This document shows, piece by piece, positions 49,306 to 58,325 of a stretch of DNA of 64,000 nt. The stretch lies in the NCBI GenBank assembly GCA_965212595.1, contig CBDBVE010000001.1, positions 372,001 through 436,000 of the forward strand. Reading direction: 5' to 3'. Position numbers and translations under genes: made by a program. The first letter of the stretch is position 1. Each line of letters opens with the position of its first letter. The DNA is from Poritiphilus sp965212595. GTDB lineage: Bacteria; Bacteroidota; Bacteroidia; Flavobacteriales; Flavobacteriaceae. The notes beneath the pieces are model-generated. The model saw nothing but the letters and a program-made list of their open reading frames with translations. It ran no database searches and was not told the DNA's origin.

Positions 49306-52300
49306 ATGAGAAAAAACTGCATTTTGTTTATGCTGCTCCTCATTGCAGGATCGTGGGCATATGCACAGCAAAAAACGGTATCGGGGACAATCACCGATAG
49401 CTTTGGAGTACCCTTGCCAGGTGTTAACATCATTATTAAAGGAACAACTACAGGGGTGCAATCAGATTTTGACGGAAACTATGCCATTCAGGCGAGTGAA
49501 GGTCAAACTCTCGTATTTTCCTATCTGGGTCAAAAAACAGTAGAACTGGCGGTGACTTCCTCTGACACACTTAACGTACAGATGGAAGAAGACACCCAGG
49601 CTCTAGAGGAAGTAGTAGTAACTGCACAGGGTATTGTAAGAGAGAAAAGGTCTCTGGGCTACGCCGTTACAACGGTGGAGTCAGATTTGGTAGAATCAAG
49701 GCCCGAAGCAGATATAGCACGGGTTTTAAACGGTAAAGTTGCGGGGGTAAACATTACTTCTAACAACGGCCTTTCAGGTTCTGGTACCAACATTATTATT
49801 CGGGGCTATTCATCTGCCACCCAATCTAACCAACCACTGTTCATTGTAGATGGTGTCCCATTTGACTCGGGTACCAACACGCAAACAGATTTTTTAGATG
49901 GGAACACGGAATCTAGCCGTTTTCTGGATATTGATCCTAATACCATAGAAAACGTAAGTGTACTTAAAGGTTTGAGCGCAACGGTTTTGTACGGAAACAG
50001 AGGTAGAAACGGGGTAATCCTGATTACCACCAAAAACTCCTCTTCCGGGCAGGCAACCTCAAAAAATGAAGTCTCTATAACGCAGTCCATTTTTGCTTCC
50101 AAAGCAATCGTTCCAAAATATCAGGACAACTACGGGGGCGGATTCCACCAGGGATTTGGTTTCTTTTTTAGTAACTGGGGGCCCCGCTTTGACAGGACAG
50201 ACGATGACGGTATCGCCAATGCTGCTCAGTTTTTAAGTAACGGTCCGGGCGGAATCGCACTGCTAAGGCATCCGCATAACTTTATCGCAGACCCAACTCT
50301 AATTGCCGGATTTGAAGACCTTTTAAACAATCCTTACCCATACCAACCTTATAACGGAGTTGAAGAATTCTTTAGAACCGGATTTGTTTCCAGTACTTCA
50401 ATTAATATCCGTGGTGGTTCGGAAAAGGTAAATTTTAACGCCAATTACGGTAGGACAGATGACCAGGGTGTTACTCCCGGAAATGACGTTCTCAGAAATA
50501 ATTTCAGTCTTGGTGGTAGCGCTCAGTTGAGCAACAATATTACGGTTTCAGGAGTTTTTAATTTTATAAGAACGGGCTATAAATCGCCTCCTAACGCTGT
50601 GAGTACTGGTAGTGGCGCGGCCTTTCTTGGCTCTGCAATATTTGGAGATATTCTTTATACTCCAAGAAGTGTAGACCTCACCAACCTTCCATTTCAGGCA
50701 GCAGATGGTAGAAGCGTCTATTACAGGTCTGGTAATGACATTCAAAACCCTTATTGGACAGTGGCCAATGCCAAAACCACACAGGATACAGATCGTTTCT
50801 TAGGAAATATGTCTGTAAATTATCAAATAAACGACTGGTTAGGGCTAGCCTACAGAATGGGGCTTGACACCTACACGGAACTTAATTCGTACGGCCAGAA
50901 TAGAGGGGGTGTTGATGGTCCTACACTGGGAATCTTAAGAACTTCGGCAGTGCGAAATACTATCTGGAATCACGACCTTATTCTAAGCGCGGACAAAAAC
51001 CTCAGCGAAAACCTCAATCTTAAGGCAACCCTGGGTTTGAACAGCAGACGTGATGTTTTCCAGCAAGATGGCCTTGAAAGTCAGGGACAGTTGGTTTTTG
51101 GAGTCTTAGAGCATTTTAATTTCACTACGCCTTCTTCGGTAAACTCCTTTTCAGGTACCAATATGAACCAGGATTTTGAAGAGAATCTGGTTGGGGTATA
51201 CCTGGACGCCACCCTGGGTTATAAAGATTTCTTATATCTCAATGTCGTAGGAAGAAACGATTGGTCTTCCACCCTGGAAACCGAGAACAATTCGCTATTC
51301 TACCCGGGAGCAAGTATTTCTTTTGTACCTACCACAGCTTTTGAAAATTTGCAAAGCAACGCCTTAAACTACTTGAAATTTCGCTTTGGCTACGGCTCTT
51401 CAGCGGGTTTCCCAACACCCTTTAATACAAGAGACGTTCTTACCTTAGGGGCGCGTAATCTGGTAGATATTAATGGAAATGTTGTTTCTGGTAACTCTGT
51501 ATCCGATGCACTCGGGAATAGAGATTTACAACCAGAACGTGTAGAAGAACTTGAGATAGGGATTGACAGCCGACTCTTTAATCGTCTGAACCTAAATGTA
51601 AGTTTATACCAAAAAACAACCACAGACCTGATCACCAACAGAACTTTAGACAGTTCTACAGGATTCCTCAGCACTTTTGTAAACATTGGGGAAATACAAT
51701 CTGAAGGTGTAGAGGTAGATTATGATATAGACATATTCAAAGGTGGTGAGGATCGGTTTGGTTTCAATCTGGCAGGAAACTTTACGGCTAACGAAACCAT
51801 TGTTACAGATCTTGCGGAAGGCACCAACAATATTCTTCTGACAGATGCGATAGCCGGGGAAGCTGCTAACTATGCAGTTGAGGGCAGGCCTTTTGGAGTA
51901 TTCCTTGGAACTACCTTCCTTGACGATGGGAATGGAAATAGAACAGTTGGGAACAATGGGCTTTACCTGGTTGACAACAATATTTCTGAGATCGGAGATC
52001 CTAATCCAGACTGGACAACGGCGGTCATACCAACTTTTTCATACAAAGGCTTTACACTTTCTGCTAACATACAATACAGACATGGAGGAGACATTTATTC
52101 TGTAACCTCTGCAGCGCTTATTGGTAGAGGGACTGTTGACGCTGATGACCCTATAGACAGAGAGGCTCAATACATATTACCTGGAGTCTTGCAAAACGGA
52201 ACTCCCAACAATATAGCAATTAGCTCTACTGAATTTGGGTTCAACACCTTCTTTGGTGGTGACATCAATGAATTGAGTGTTTTTGATGGTACTACCATCA

Positions 52301-52542
52301 GGTTACAGGAAGCATCTTTAGGATACGCGCTATCTAGAAAGATGTTAGAGAAAACACCCTTAGGAAGCTTAACATTCACGCTCTCTGGATCCAACCTATG
52401 GTATAAGGCAATCAATTTTGAAAAAAATCTTCGCTACGATACCAATGCTTCAAGTACCGGTGTAGGAAACGGTCAGGGAATCGATTTCATTACCGGTCCT
52501 TCAACGCGAAGATTTGGATTGACCGTAAGAGCAACCTTCTAA
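49306..52542 (+). CDS. SusC/RagA family TonB-dependent receptor 2
   Basis: A 1078-residue outer-membrane transporter. Signal peptide (ending WAYAQ), CarboxypepD_reg-like domain very close to that of receptor 1 (GVPLPGVNIIIKGTTTGVQS), EEVVVTAQG box, plug (IIIRGYSSATQSNQPLFIVDGVPF, LKGLSATVLYGNRGRNGVI) and barrel ending RRFGLTVRATF. The barrel differs clearly from receptor 1, so a different ligand is likely although the control region is shared. Confidence 0.95.
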   Translation: MRKNCILFMLLLIAGSWAYAQQKTVSGTITDSFGVPLPGVNIIIKGTTTGVQSDFDGNYAIQASEGQTLVFSYLGQKTVELAVTSSDTLNVQMEEDTQALEEVVVTAQGIVREKRSLGYAVTTVESDLVESRPEADIARVLNGKVAGVNITSNNGLSGSGTNIIIRGYSSATQSNQPLFIVDGVPFDSGTNTQTDFLDGNTESSRFLDIDPNTIENVSVLKGLSATVLYGNRGRNGVILITTKNSSSGQATSKNEVSITQSIFASKAIVPKYQDNYGGGFHQGFGFFFSNWGPRFDRTDDDGIANAAQFLSNGPGGIALLRHPHNFIADPTLIAGFEDLLNNPYPYQPYNGVEEFFRTGFVSSTSINIRGGSEKVNFNANYGRTDDQGVTPGNDVLRNNFSLGGSAQLSNNITVSGVFNFIRTGYKSPPNAVSTGSGAAFLGSAIFGDILYTPRSVDLTNLPFQAADGRSVYYRSGNDIQNPYWTVANAKTTQDTDRFLGNMSVNYQINDWLGLAYRMGLDTYTELNSYGQNRGGVDGPTLGILRTSAVRNTIWNHDLILSADKNLSENLNLKATLGLNSRRDVFQQDGLESQGQLVFGVLEHFNFTTPSSVNSFSGTNMNQDFEENLVGVYLDATLGYKDFLYLNVVGRNDWSSTLETENNSLFYPGASISFVPTTAFENLQSNALNYLKFRFGYGSSAGFPTPFNTRDVLTLGARNLVDINGNVVSGNSVSDALGNRDLQPERVEELEIGIDSRLFNRLNLNVSLYQKTTTDLITNRTLDSSTGFLSTFVNIGEIQSEGVEVDYDIDIFKGGEDRFGFNLAGNFTANETIVTDLAEGTNNILLTDAIAGEAANYAVEGRPFGVFLGTTFLDDGNGNRTVGNNGLYLVDNNISEIGDPNPDWTTAVIPTFSYKGFTLSANIQYRHGGDIYSVTSAALIGRGTVDADDPIDREAQYILPGVLQNGTPNNIAISSTEFGFNTFFGGDINELSVFDGTTIRLQEASLGYALSRKMLEKTPLGSLTFTLSGSNLWYKAINFEKNLRYDTNASSTGVGNGQGIDFITGPSTRRFGLTVRATF

Positions 52543-52567
52543 TTGTTATGAAATAAATTAAAGCAAA

Positions 52568-54292
52568 ATGAAAAATATATTAAACAAAATAAATATCGTA
52601 GTTGCCAGCACTATTGTTTTTTGCCTGACTGGCTGCGATACCACAGAATTAGGGGTGGTTCCCAGCCCTAATGAATTAAGTCCGGATCAGGCCAGTGTGG
52701 ATTTCTTTTTGAATCAAATTCAAATCCAGGTTGCCGAAATTCATTCCGGAGAGGAAGATCGCGGAGAGTATGGCCTGAGCCAGCTAGGTTTAGAGCCCGT
52801 TCGAATGCTTAACGGGGCTAATGGACCTACCTACAGGGAAATTAATGATCCTGTGGATTACGACAGGTTGTGGGACAACGTTTACGCCAGAGCCTTGATT
52901 GATATCCGTACTATGAATCCTGTTGCTGAAGAATCAGGACTGTTCACCCATATTGCAATCGGACAAATTCTTGAGGCTTATGTCATCATGTCTATGGTAG
53001 ATTTCTTTGGAGATATCCCGTATTCTGAAGCCGTAAGTGGTGGACAGGGAATTTTGAACCCTATTCTGGATTCTGGAGCTTCGGTATACGCCGCTGCCGA
53101 TCAGTTATTGTTAGACGCTATTGCAAACCTCGGCAGGCAAGAATTAAACCTTCCTACCAATGATTTGTTTTATGGTGGAGACGAAGGCAAATGGAGAAAG
53201 GCGGCAAATACGATGAGGCTAAAATTATACTTGCAATCCCGCCTCGCTAATGAAGAAGGCTTCGGTGCGGCAAGATCCACTTCGGTAATCAATGAGCTTA
53301 TTGCAGGCAATCAGCTTATCACTGATTCTGGAGATGACCTGTTCTTTCAATGGGCCACAAGTAATGCGGCTCCAGATAGCAGGCATCCGTATTTTGCGCA
53401 AAATTTTGACGGTGCCGGGCCAGATTCAGATTTCTATATGTGCAACTATTATATGGATTTGCTTGCCAACCAGTATGGCGATGCCGATCCCCGAATTCGT
53501 TACTATTTTTACAGACAGGTTTCGGATTTCTCGGGAGCTGATGTGGTTACCAAAGAGTGCGTGACAGAAATCACCAGGCCTTCATGGTGGGCGGCAGACC
53601 TACCTTACTGCCTTGTACCCAATATTAATGGCTTTGATGGAATGTGGGGAAGAAATCACCTGGACAATGACGGTATCCCACCAGATGATGCTTTTAGAAC
53701 TATGTTTGGGGTATATCCTGTAGGAGGGCCATTTGATGATGATTCTTTCAGGAATGTTTCGGGCTCTGCAGCTGTTACCGAAGGTCTTGCAGGAGCGGGT
53801 ATTTCGCCTATTATGATGTCTTCCTATACGAACTTTATGTTGGCAGAAGCGGCTTTAACCTTAGGCACTTCGGGTGACGCCAGGACTTACCTGGAAAATG
53901 GCGTAAGAGAATCGGTAAACACAGTGATTACGTTTGGGTCTTCTTTAGCCGCCGGTTCTGGTTTTGTACCCAGCAGTACGGATATTGATGATCATGTCAG
54001 TGATATCCTTGCGGCTTACGATGGTGGTTCGGATACCGATAAATTACGAATAATAGCAGAGCAGTATTTTATTGCTCTATGGGGTAACGGTATCGAAGCA
54101 TATAATACGTATCGCAGGACAGGGCAACCTGATAATTTGACTCCTGCTTTCTTCCTTGCAGACCCAGGAAACTATTTACGCTCACACTGGTACCCCCAGG
54201 TGGCATCTGACAACAATACAAACATTCAGCAAAAAGCAGCCCCGGAAACCCCGGTATTTTGGGATACTAACCCGGCAGGTTTTGTAGATTGA
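52568..54292 (+). CDS. SusD-like nutrient-binding lipoprotein 2
   Basis: A 574-residue surface lipoprotein with lipobox CLTGC (Cys near residue 23). The SusD fold is seen in YDRLWDNVYARALIDI, ILEAYVIMSMVDFFGDIPYSEA, KWRKAANTMRLKLYLQSRL and the C-terminal AEQYFIALWGNGIEAYNTYRRTG segment, which fits the SusD-like_2 subfamily. It is 25 bp after susC-2 and is its partner. Confidence 0.93.
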   Translation: MKNILNKINIVVASTIVFCLTGCDTTELGVVPSPNELSPDQASVDFFLNQIQIQVAEIHSGEEDRGEYGLSQLGLEPVRMLNGANGPTYREINDPVDYDRLWDNVYARALIDIRTMNPVAEESGLFTHIAIGQILEAYVIMSMVDFFGDIPYSEAVSGGQGILNPILDSGASVYAAADQLLLDAIANLGRQELNLPTNDLFYGGDEGKWRKAANTMRLKLYLQSRLANEEGFGAARSTSVINELIAGNQLITDSGDDLFFQWATSNAAPDSRHPYFAQNFDGAGPDSDFYMCNYYMDLLANQYGDADPRIRYYFYRQVSDFSGADVVTKECVTEITRPSWWAADLPYCLVPNINGFDGMWGRNHLDNDGIPPDDAFRTMFGVYPVGGPFDDDSFRNVSGSAAVTEGLAGAGISPIMMSSYTNFMLAEAALTLGTSGDARTYLENGVRESVNTVITFGSSLAAGSGFVPSSTDIDDHVSDILAAYDGGSDTDKLRIIAEQYFIALWGNGIEAYNTYRRTGQPDNLTPAFFLADPGNYLRSHWYPQVASDNNTNIQQKAAPETPVFWDTNPAGFVD

Positions 54293-54318
54293 TTTAAACC
54301 TATAAAAACTTTCTAAAA

Positions 54319-55125
54319 ATGAAAATCACAATAAAATCATTAATCGTTTTACTCCTGGCATCGACGGTCTTTGTGGCCTGTGATGACGAGGACAAAAAAC
54401 CGCTGAACCTGTTAGGAGGAGATGAAATCATTGCTCCTTATGTTCGGATAATTGTAGAAAGCCCTATAGTGGCGCAAGGCGATATTGCCAGCAGTTCGTT
54501 CAAGGGAGTTGTTAGCGCTTTAAACAACAACGTGTCTTCTTATGAACTGAGTGTAAGCAGAGAGTCTGGGGGCGTAGCTAGCGATACCGTTTCACTGACA
54601 ACTGTTACTAGTTTTCCCAGTGAGATCTCTATCCCTTACACAGACATTGCAAGTGCTCTGGGAATTACCACCAATGACATCCTTGGAGGCGATTTCATTC
54701 GTTTTTTGGGAACAGCAACCGGCAATGACGGCTCTGTATTTACATTCGACAATTTTACGGCAAGTATTACTGGTCAGCCAGAACAACGGCAGGCGTTTAA
54801 TTTTATCGTTCTGATAAAATGCTCTCCTATCTCCGATGCCACGGTACCCGGTACCTGGATTGTTGAAATGACCGACTTATACGGCGACGGCTGGGATGGT
54901 GCTTTCCTAACCTTTGAAATAGATGGGGTAGCCACAAATTATACCGTATCTGCCGGGCAAGCATCGGCGGCGACACATATTATTGATGTCCCGGCCGGAA
55001 CACAAAGTCTGGTGATCTCCTATACGAGTGGAGCCTTTGAAGAGGAACATGTGTATACGGTAGAAACACCAGATGGTGATGTTCGCGGTCCCTTCGGGCC
55101 TAATCCCGCACCTTGTATCAATTAA
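54319..55125 (+). CDS. secreted lipoprotein of the second SusCD operon
   Basis: A 268-residue lipoprotein: signal STVFVAC (Cys near residue 21), an acidic start, an Ig-like or beta-rich middle (IASSSFKGVVSALNNNVSSYELSV), and a C-terminal domain with DLYGDGWDGAFLTFEIDG, the GDGW-type repeat seen in many secreted Bacteroidota proteins. By place it is a SusE-like accessory surface protein, perhaps a ligand binder. 26 bp after susD-2, then a strong terminator. Confidence 0.75.
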   Translation: MKITIKSLIVLLLASTVFVACDDEDKKPLNLLGGDEIIAPYVRIIVESPIVAQGDIASSSFKGVVSALNNNVSSYELSVSRESGGVASDTVSLTTVTSFPSEISIPYTDIASALGITTNDILGGDFIRFLGTATGNDGSVFTFDNFTASITGQPEQRQAFNFIVLIKCSPISDATVPGTWIVEMTDLYGDGWDGAFLTFEIDGVATNYTVSAGQASAATHIIDVPAGTQSLVISYTSGAFEEEHVYTVETPDGDVRGPFGPNPAPCIN

Positions 55126-55176
55126 ATTCCAAGGTCTGATTTAAAGACCATCTTAGCGATTGCTAAATAGTTAATT

Positions 55177-55217
55177 AAAAAGCTATGGCCGGTTTAAACC
55201 GGCCATAGCTTTTTTTA
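55177..55217 (+). terminator. perfect palindromic terminator of the susCD-2 operon
   Basis: A perfect 30-nt palindrome (55181-55210; arms start AGCTATGGCCGG), preceded by AAAA and followed by TTTTTTT. Bidirectional by design and also usable by the convergent gene at 55237. Confidence 0.92.
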
Positions 55218-55236
55218 CTTTTTAAACCCTTTACTA

Positions 55237-55746
55237 TTATTTCGCTGTTTTTTTATAAAGTCCGTCGAAGAGCGTATTCGCAACAACTCCTTCGTTGAGC
55301 AATTCCCAGAGTTGGCGTACAGTCCCATCATCATTCAATGTCCAGGTTATTCGGTTTACGTACACTTTGCCATCGGTATGCGTAAACTCCTCTGAGGCCA
55401 GGATCATTTGATTTTCTACCCGGTTTCCTTTTAGCTTTAGATGAGAACCCGAATTGTCTATCCATAGTTGTTCCCACCCTTTGGTCTGTCTATTATAAAA
55501 ATTTATACTACTGCCCGTAAAACCTCCCTGGGCGCTTATCCAATTTTCCTTAAGTATACATCCGCCCTGAACTTTTTCGATTGTATTCTTACCTGCTGCC
55601 GTACCATCGGCATTGGTGACATCCCAGGTCCCTACCCAGAAATCAAAATTAGTATGATCTTCAGTGCAACAAGGGCAATCTTGCTGTTGTGCCATTAGGT
55701 ATTGGCCTGAAACTAAAATCGAAATAACGATGACAAATTTTCTCAT
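55237..55746 (-). CDS. secreted lipocalin-like DUF1579-type protein
   Basis: A 169-residue secreted protein: signal peptide to LMAQQ, then QDCPCCTEDHTNFDFWVGTWDVTNADG, a segment typical of DUF1579/lipocalin-like domains (FDFWVGTW). The CPCC near the mature N-terminus might bind metal or attach the protein. The open frame includes a TTG at 55752, but the ATG at 55746 (MRKFVIV) is preferred. Function unknown. Confidence 0.72.
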   Translation of the reverse strand: MRKFVIVISILVSGQYLMAQQQDCPCCTEDHTNFDFWVGTWDVTNADGTAAGKNTIEKVQGGCILKENWISAQGGFTGSSINFYNRQTKGWEQLWIDNSGSHLKLKGNRVENQMILASEEFTHTDGKVYVNRITWTLNDDGTVRQLWELLNEGVVANTLFDGLYKKTAK

Positions 55747-55958
55747 TTTCAAAGGTTTTGGTGTTCAAATAAAAATACAAAATTCTAATCCTGACTCAAG
55801 AACAAGACAATTTTCATTTCGAACTTTCGGCAATTTTTTTGTTAAAGAAATGCTATAAAGGGCCCTAACAGCATGGGTTTTAGTTAAAAAATAGATAAAC
55901 CACCTGATTTTTAGTTGAATACCTCAAGGTTAGGACATCTAAACTTTCTTTTAGGCCG

Positions 55959-55966
55959 TATATTTG
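55959..55966 (+). promoter_or_regulatory. -7 promoter element of small ORF at 55981
   Basis: TATATTTG matches TAnnTTTG exactly, 14 bp before the ATG at 55981. Confidence 0.5.
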
Positions 55967-55980
55967 TAAGAACAAAGATT

Positions 55981-56184
55981 ATGACTATGAACAATCAGTA
56001 TTGCAAAGTTGGTGCGATTACCCCAATCACCAGTGGAAGGCATGCGGTAGCATTACTGGAATATCAATACCAGAACTTTATGCAGAAGGCGTCAGACCTC
56101 ACTTATACCGATGCCAAGTTGAGAGAATTTTTTGAGCAAAAAGCCATAAAAATTCAAAAGACACTGGAGAGTTTAGTAAAGTAA
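55981..56184 (+). CDS. small conserved-looking soluble protein (67 aa)
   Basis: 67 residues with two amphipathic helices (HAVALLEYQYQNFMQKASDL and DAKLREFFEQKAIKIQKTLESL). An exact -7 element stands 14 bp upstream. The ORF is open further upstream to 55915, but the promoter places the start at 55981 (MTMNNQYC). Family not recognised; probably a short Flavobacteriaceae protein. It converges on pyrF. Confidence 0.6.
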   Translation: MTMNNQYCKVGAITPITSGRHAVALLEYQYQNFMQKASDLTYTDAKLREFFEQKAIKIQKTLESLVK

Positions 56185-56192
56185 CCCAGCTT

Positions 56193-57014
56193 TTAAAGTA
56201 AGTTTTTTAATTGTATGGCCATTTGGCCCTGCAGTTCTTTTGCCTTAACCGAAGCGGCCCGATCAAAGTCCGCACCGTCTGAGGAATAAATAATTCCACG
56301 CGAAGAATTTACCAAGAGGCCAATTTGAGAGGTAAATCCATTTCTGCAAACCTCTTCCAGACTGCCCCCCTGTGCTCCTACTCCTGGAACGAGTAAAAAG
56401 CTATCAGGAATAATTTTTCGAATTTCCTTTAAATATTCGGCCTTGGTAGCCCCAACCACATACATCAAATTATGGGTGTTGCTATAGCTCTTTGAAGTTT
56501 CTAAGACGCTTTTATATAGTTCCTGGTCTCCAAATGATTTGGTTTGAAAATCAAGAGCGCCTTTATTTGAAGTTAGCGCCAGGAGAATAGTGTGCTTATT
56601 CTCGAAGGCCAAGAAAGGCTCAACAGAATCCCTGCCCATGTAAGGGGCCACCGTAATGGCATCAAAATCCATTTCTTCAAAAAAGGCTTTGGCATATCTC
56701 GAGGAAGTATTTCCTATATCGCCTCTTTTGGCATCTGCTATCGTAAAGATCTCCGGATGGTTTTCATTGATATATCTAATTGTTTTCTCTAACGAAGCCC
56801 AGCCTTTCAGGCCGTAGGCCTCATAAAAGGCGATATTTGGCTTATAGGCTACACAAAGGTGATGTGTTGCATCTATGATAGCTTTGTTGAAAGAGAAAAT
56901 AGGATCATCTTCTTTCAGCAACTGCAATGGGATTTTCTCAAGATCTGTATCAAGGCCAATACAGAGGAAGGATTTTTTTAGGAGTATTTGTTGGGTTAGC
57001 TGTTCTTTGGTCAT
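56193..57014 (-). CDS. pyrF: orotidine 5'-phosphate decarboxylase
   Basis: A 273-residue class 2 (longer) OMP decarboxylase that makes UMP. The catalytic segment is DAKRGDIGNTSSRYAKAF with the D-K-D triad; other markers are FLCIGLDTDL, YKPNIAFYEAYG and VPGVGAQGG. It is the gene after prfA, with 123 bp between them holding the octamer repeat. Confidence 0.95.
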   Translation of the reverse strand: MTKEQLTQQILLKKSFLCIGLDTDLEKIPLQLLKEDDPIFSFNKAIIDATHHLCVAYKPNIAFYEAYGLKGWASLEKTIRYINENHPEIFTIADAKRGDIGNTSSRYAKAFFEEMDFDAITVAPYMGRDSVEPFLAFENKHTILLALTSNKGALDFQTKSFGDQELYKSVLETSKSYSNTHNLMYVVGATKAEYLKEIRKIIPDSFLLVPGVGAQGGSLEEVCRNGFTSQIGLLVNSSRGIIYSSDGADFDRAASVKAKELQGQMAIQLKNLL

Positions 57015-57090
57015 TTAGACGACACTTATTATATTAATAGGGCTTATGGATTGGCTATGGTTTAAGGTTTTCAAAATATTCTAGTAGGCT

Positions 57091-57133
57091 TCACTATATC
57101 ACTATTTCACTATTTCACTATCCAACTATCTCA
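57091..57133. repeat. 8-nt tandem repeat (ACTATNTC)
   Basis: About five consecutive octamers of the type ACTATTTC/ACTATATC/ACTATCTC between prfA and pyrF. It is the same unit family as at 8341-8366. Confidence 0.65.
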
Positions 57134-57137
57134 CCAA

Positions 57138-58214
57138 TCAAAATATTTCGGAAGCCTCCTTGAGCTTCTCTGTATTTTCAACCAGCATTAGTTCATCTAT
57201 TATTTTTTGAATATCTCCATTGATGATATTTTGTAAGTCGTAAAGCGTAAGTCCAATCCTGTGATCAGTTACTCTTCCCTGAGGGTAATTATAGGTTCTG
57301 ATTTTTGCTGAGCGGTCTCCGCTGCTAACCTGCGAATTTCGTTTCGCGGCATCTTCCTCCTGCTTCTTGGCCAGCTCCATATCGTAGAGTCTGGACCGGA
57401 GCACCTTAAACGCCTTGTCTTTATTTTTATGCTGAGATTTTTCATCCTGGCACTGGGCGACCAATCCGGTAGGAATATGTGTGAGTCGCACCGCTGAATA
57501 GGTAGTATTTACAGATTGACCTCCAGGACCTGAGGAACAGAAATAATCAATTCTAACATCCTTGGGGTCGATCTGAACATCGAAATCCTCTGCTTCAGGA
57601 AGTACCATCACAGTTGCGGCACTGGTGTGTACCCTCCCCTGTGTTTCGGTCTGAGGCACTCGTTGTACCCGGTGTACTCCAGCCTCAAATTTTAAGGTGC
57701 CGTAGACATCGGCTCCACTAACTTCAAAATGGATTTCTTTATACCCCCCACTGGTTCCTTCACTCAAATCGATAATATTGGTTCTCCAACCCTTAGATTC
57801 GCAATATTTCGCGTACATTCTATAAAGGTCTCCAGCGAAAATACTGGCCTCGTCACCCCCGGTACCTGCCCTGATTTCCATAACCACGTCTTTAGCATCT
57901 TCAGGATCTTTTGGAATTAAAAGGACCTTTATTTCTTCTTCAAGGGCCGGCAGCGCCTCCTTGGCCTCCTCTAGCTGCATTCTGGCCATCTCCAGCATTT
58001 CTGTATCACTTCCATCCGCTATGATCTCTTCGGCTTCTGAGATATTATTAGATAATTCCACATAAATCTCCCGCTTGTCCATAAGAACTTTCAGATCCTT
58101 GTATTCACGGTTTAGCTGGATGTATTTCTTTTGATCGGAAATGATATCGGGTTGAATGATCAAATCTGAAACCTCATCAAATCGCTGTTTTACTATGTTT
58201 AGTTTATCTAACAT
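57138..58214 (-). CDS. prfA: peptide chain release factor 1
   Basis: A 358-residue class I release factor reading UAA and UAG. The GGQ motif is in CSSGPGGQSVNTTYSAVRL; the PxT specificity motif is PQT in RVPQTETQGRVHTSA, the RF1 position rather than the RF2 SPF. I use the ATG at 58214 (MLDKLNIVKQRFDE); a longer open frame begins at 58259. pyrF follows. Confidence 0.96.
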   Translation of the reverse strand: MLDKLNIVKQRFDEVSDLIIQPDIISDQKKYIQLNREYKDLKVLMDKREIYVELSNNISEAEEIIADGSDTEMLEMARMQLEEAKEALPALEEEIKVLLIPKDPEDAKDVVMEIRAGTGGDEASIFAGDLYRMYAKYCESKGWRTNIIDLSEGTSGGYKEIHFEVSGADVYGTLKFEAGVHRVQRVPQTETQGRVHTSAATVMVLPEAEDFDVQIDPKDVRIDYFCSSGPGGQSVNTTYSAVRLTHIPTGLVAQCQDEKSQHKNKDKAFKVLRSRLYDMELAKKQEEDAAKRNSQVSSGDRSAKIRTYNYPQGRVTDHRIGLTLYDLQNIINGDIQKIIDELMLVENTEKLKEASEIF

Positions 58215-58325
58215 GTCCTGTCTTCCCTTAAACTGCGAATTTACAATTTTTTTAAGCAAAAGATTGCCATGGTCCTGACCGAAAAAGCAGATGGCCTTAA
58301 AGCAAAATTAGGGGCTCAGTATAGA

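Noticed and set aside
43436..55125. Classical polysaccharide utilisation locus
   Set aside because: No glycoside hydrolase, lyase, esterase or sulfatase gene accompanies the SusCD pairs.
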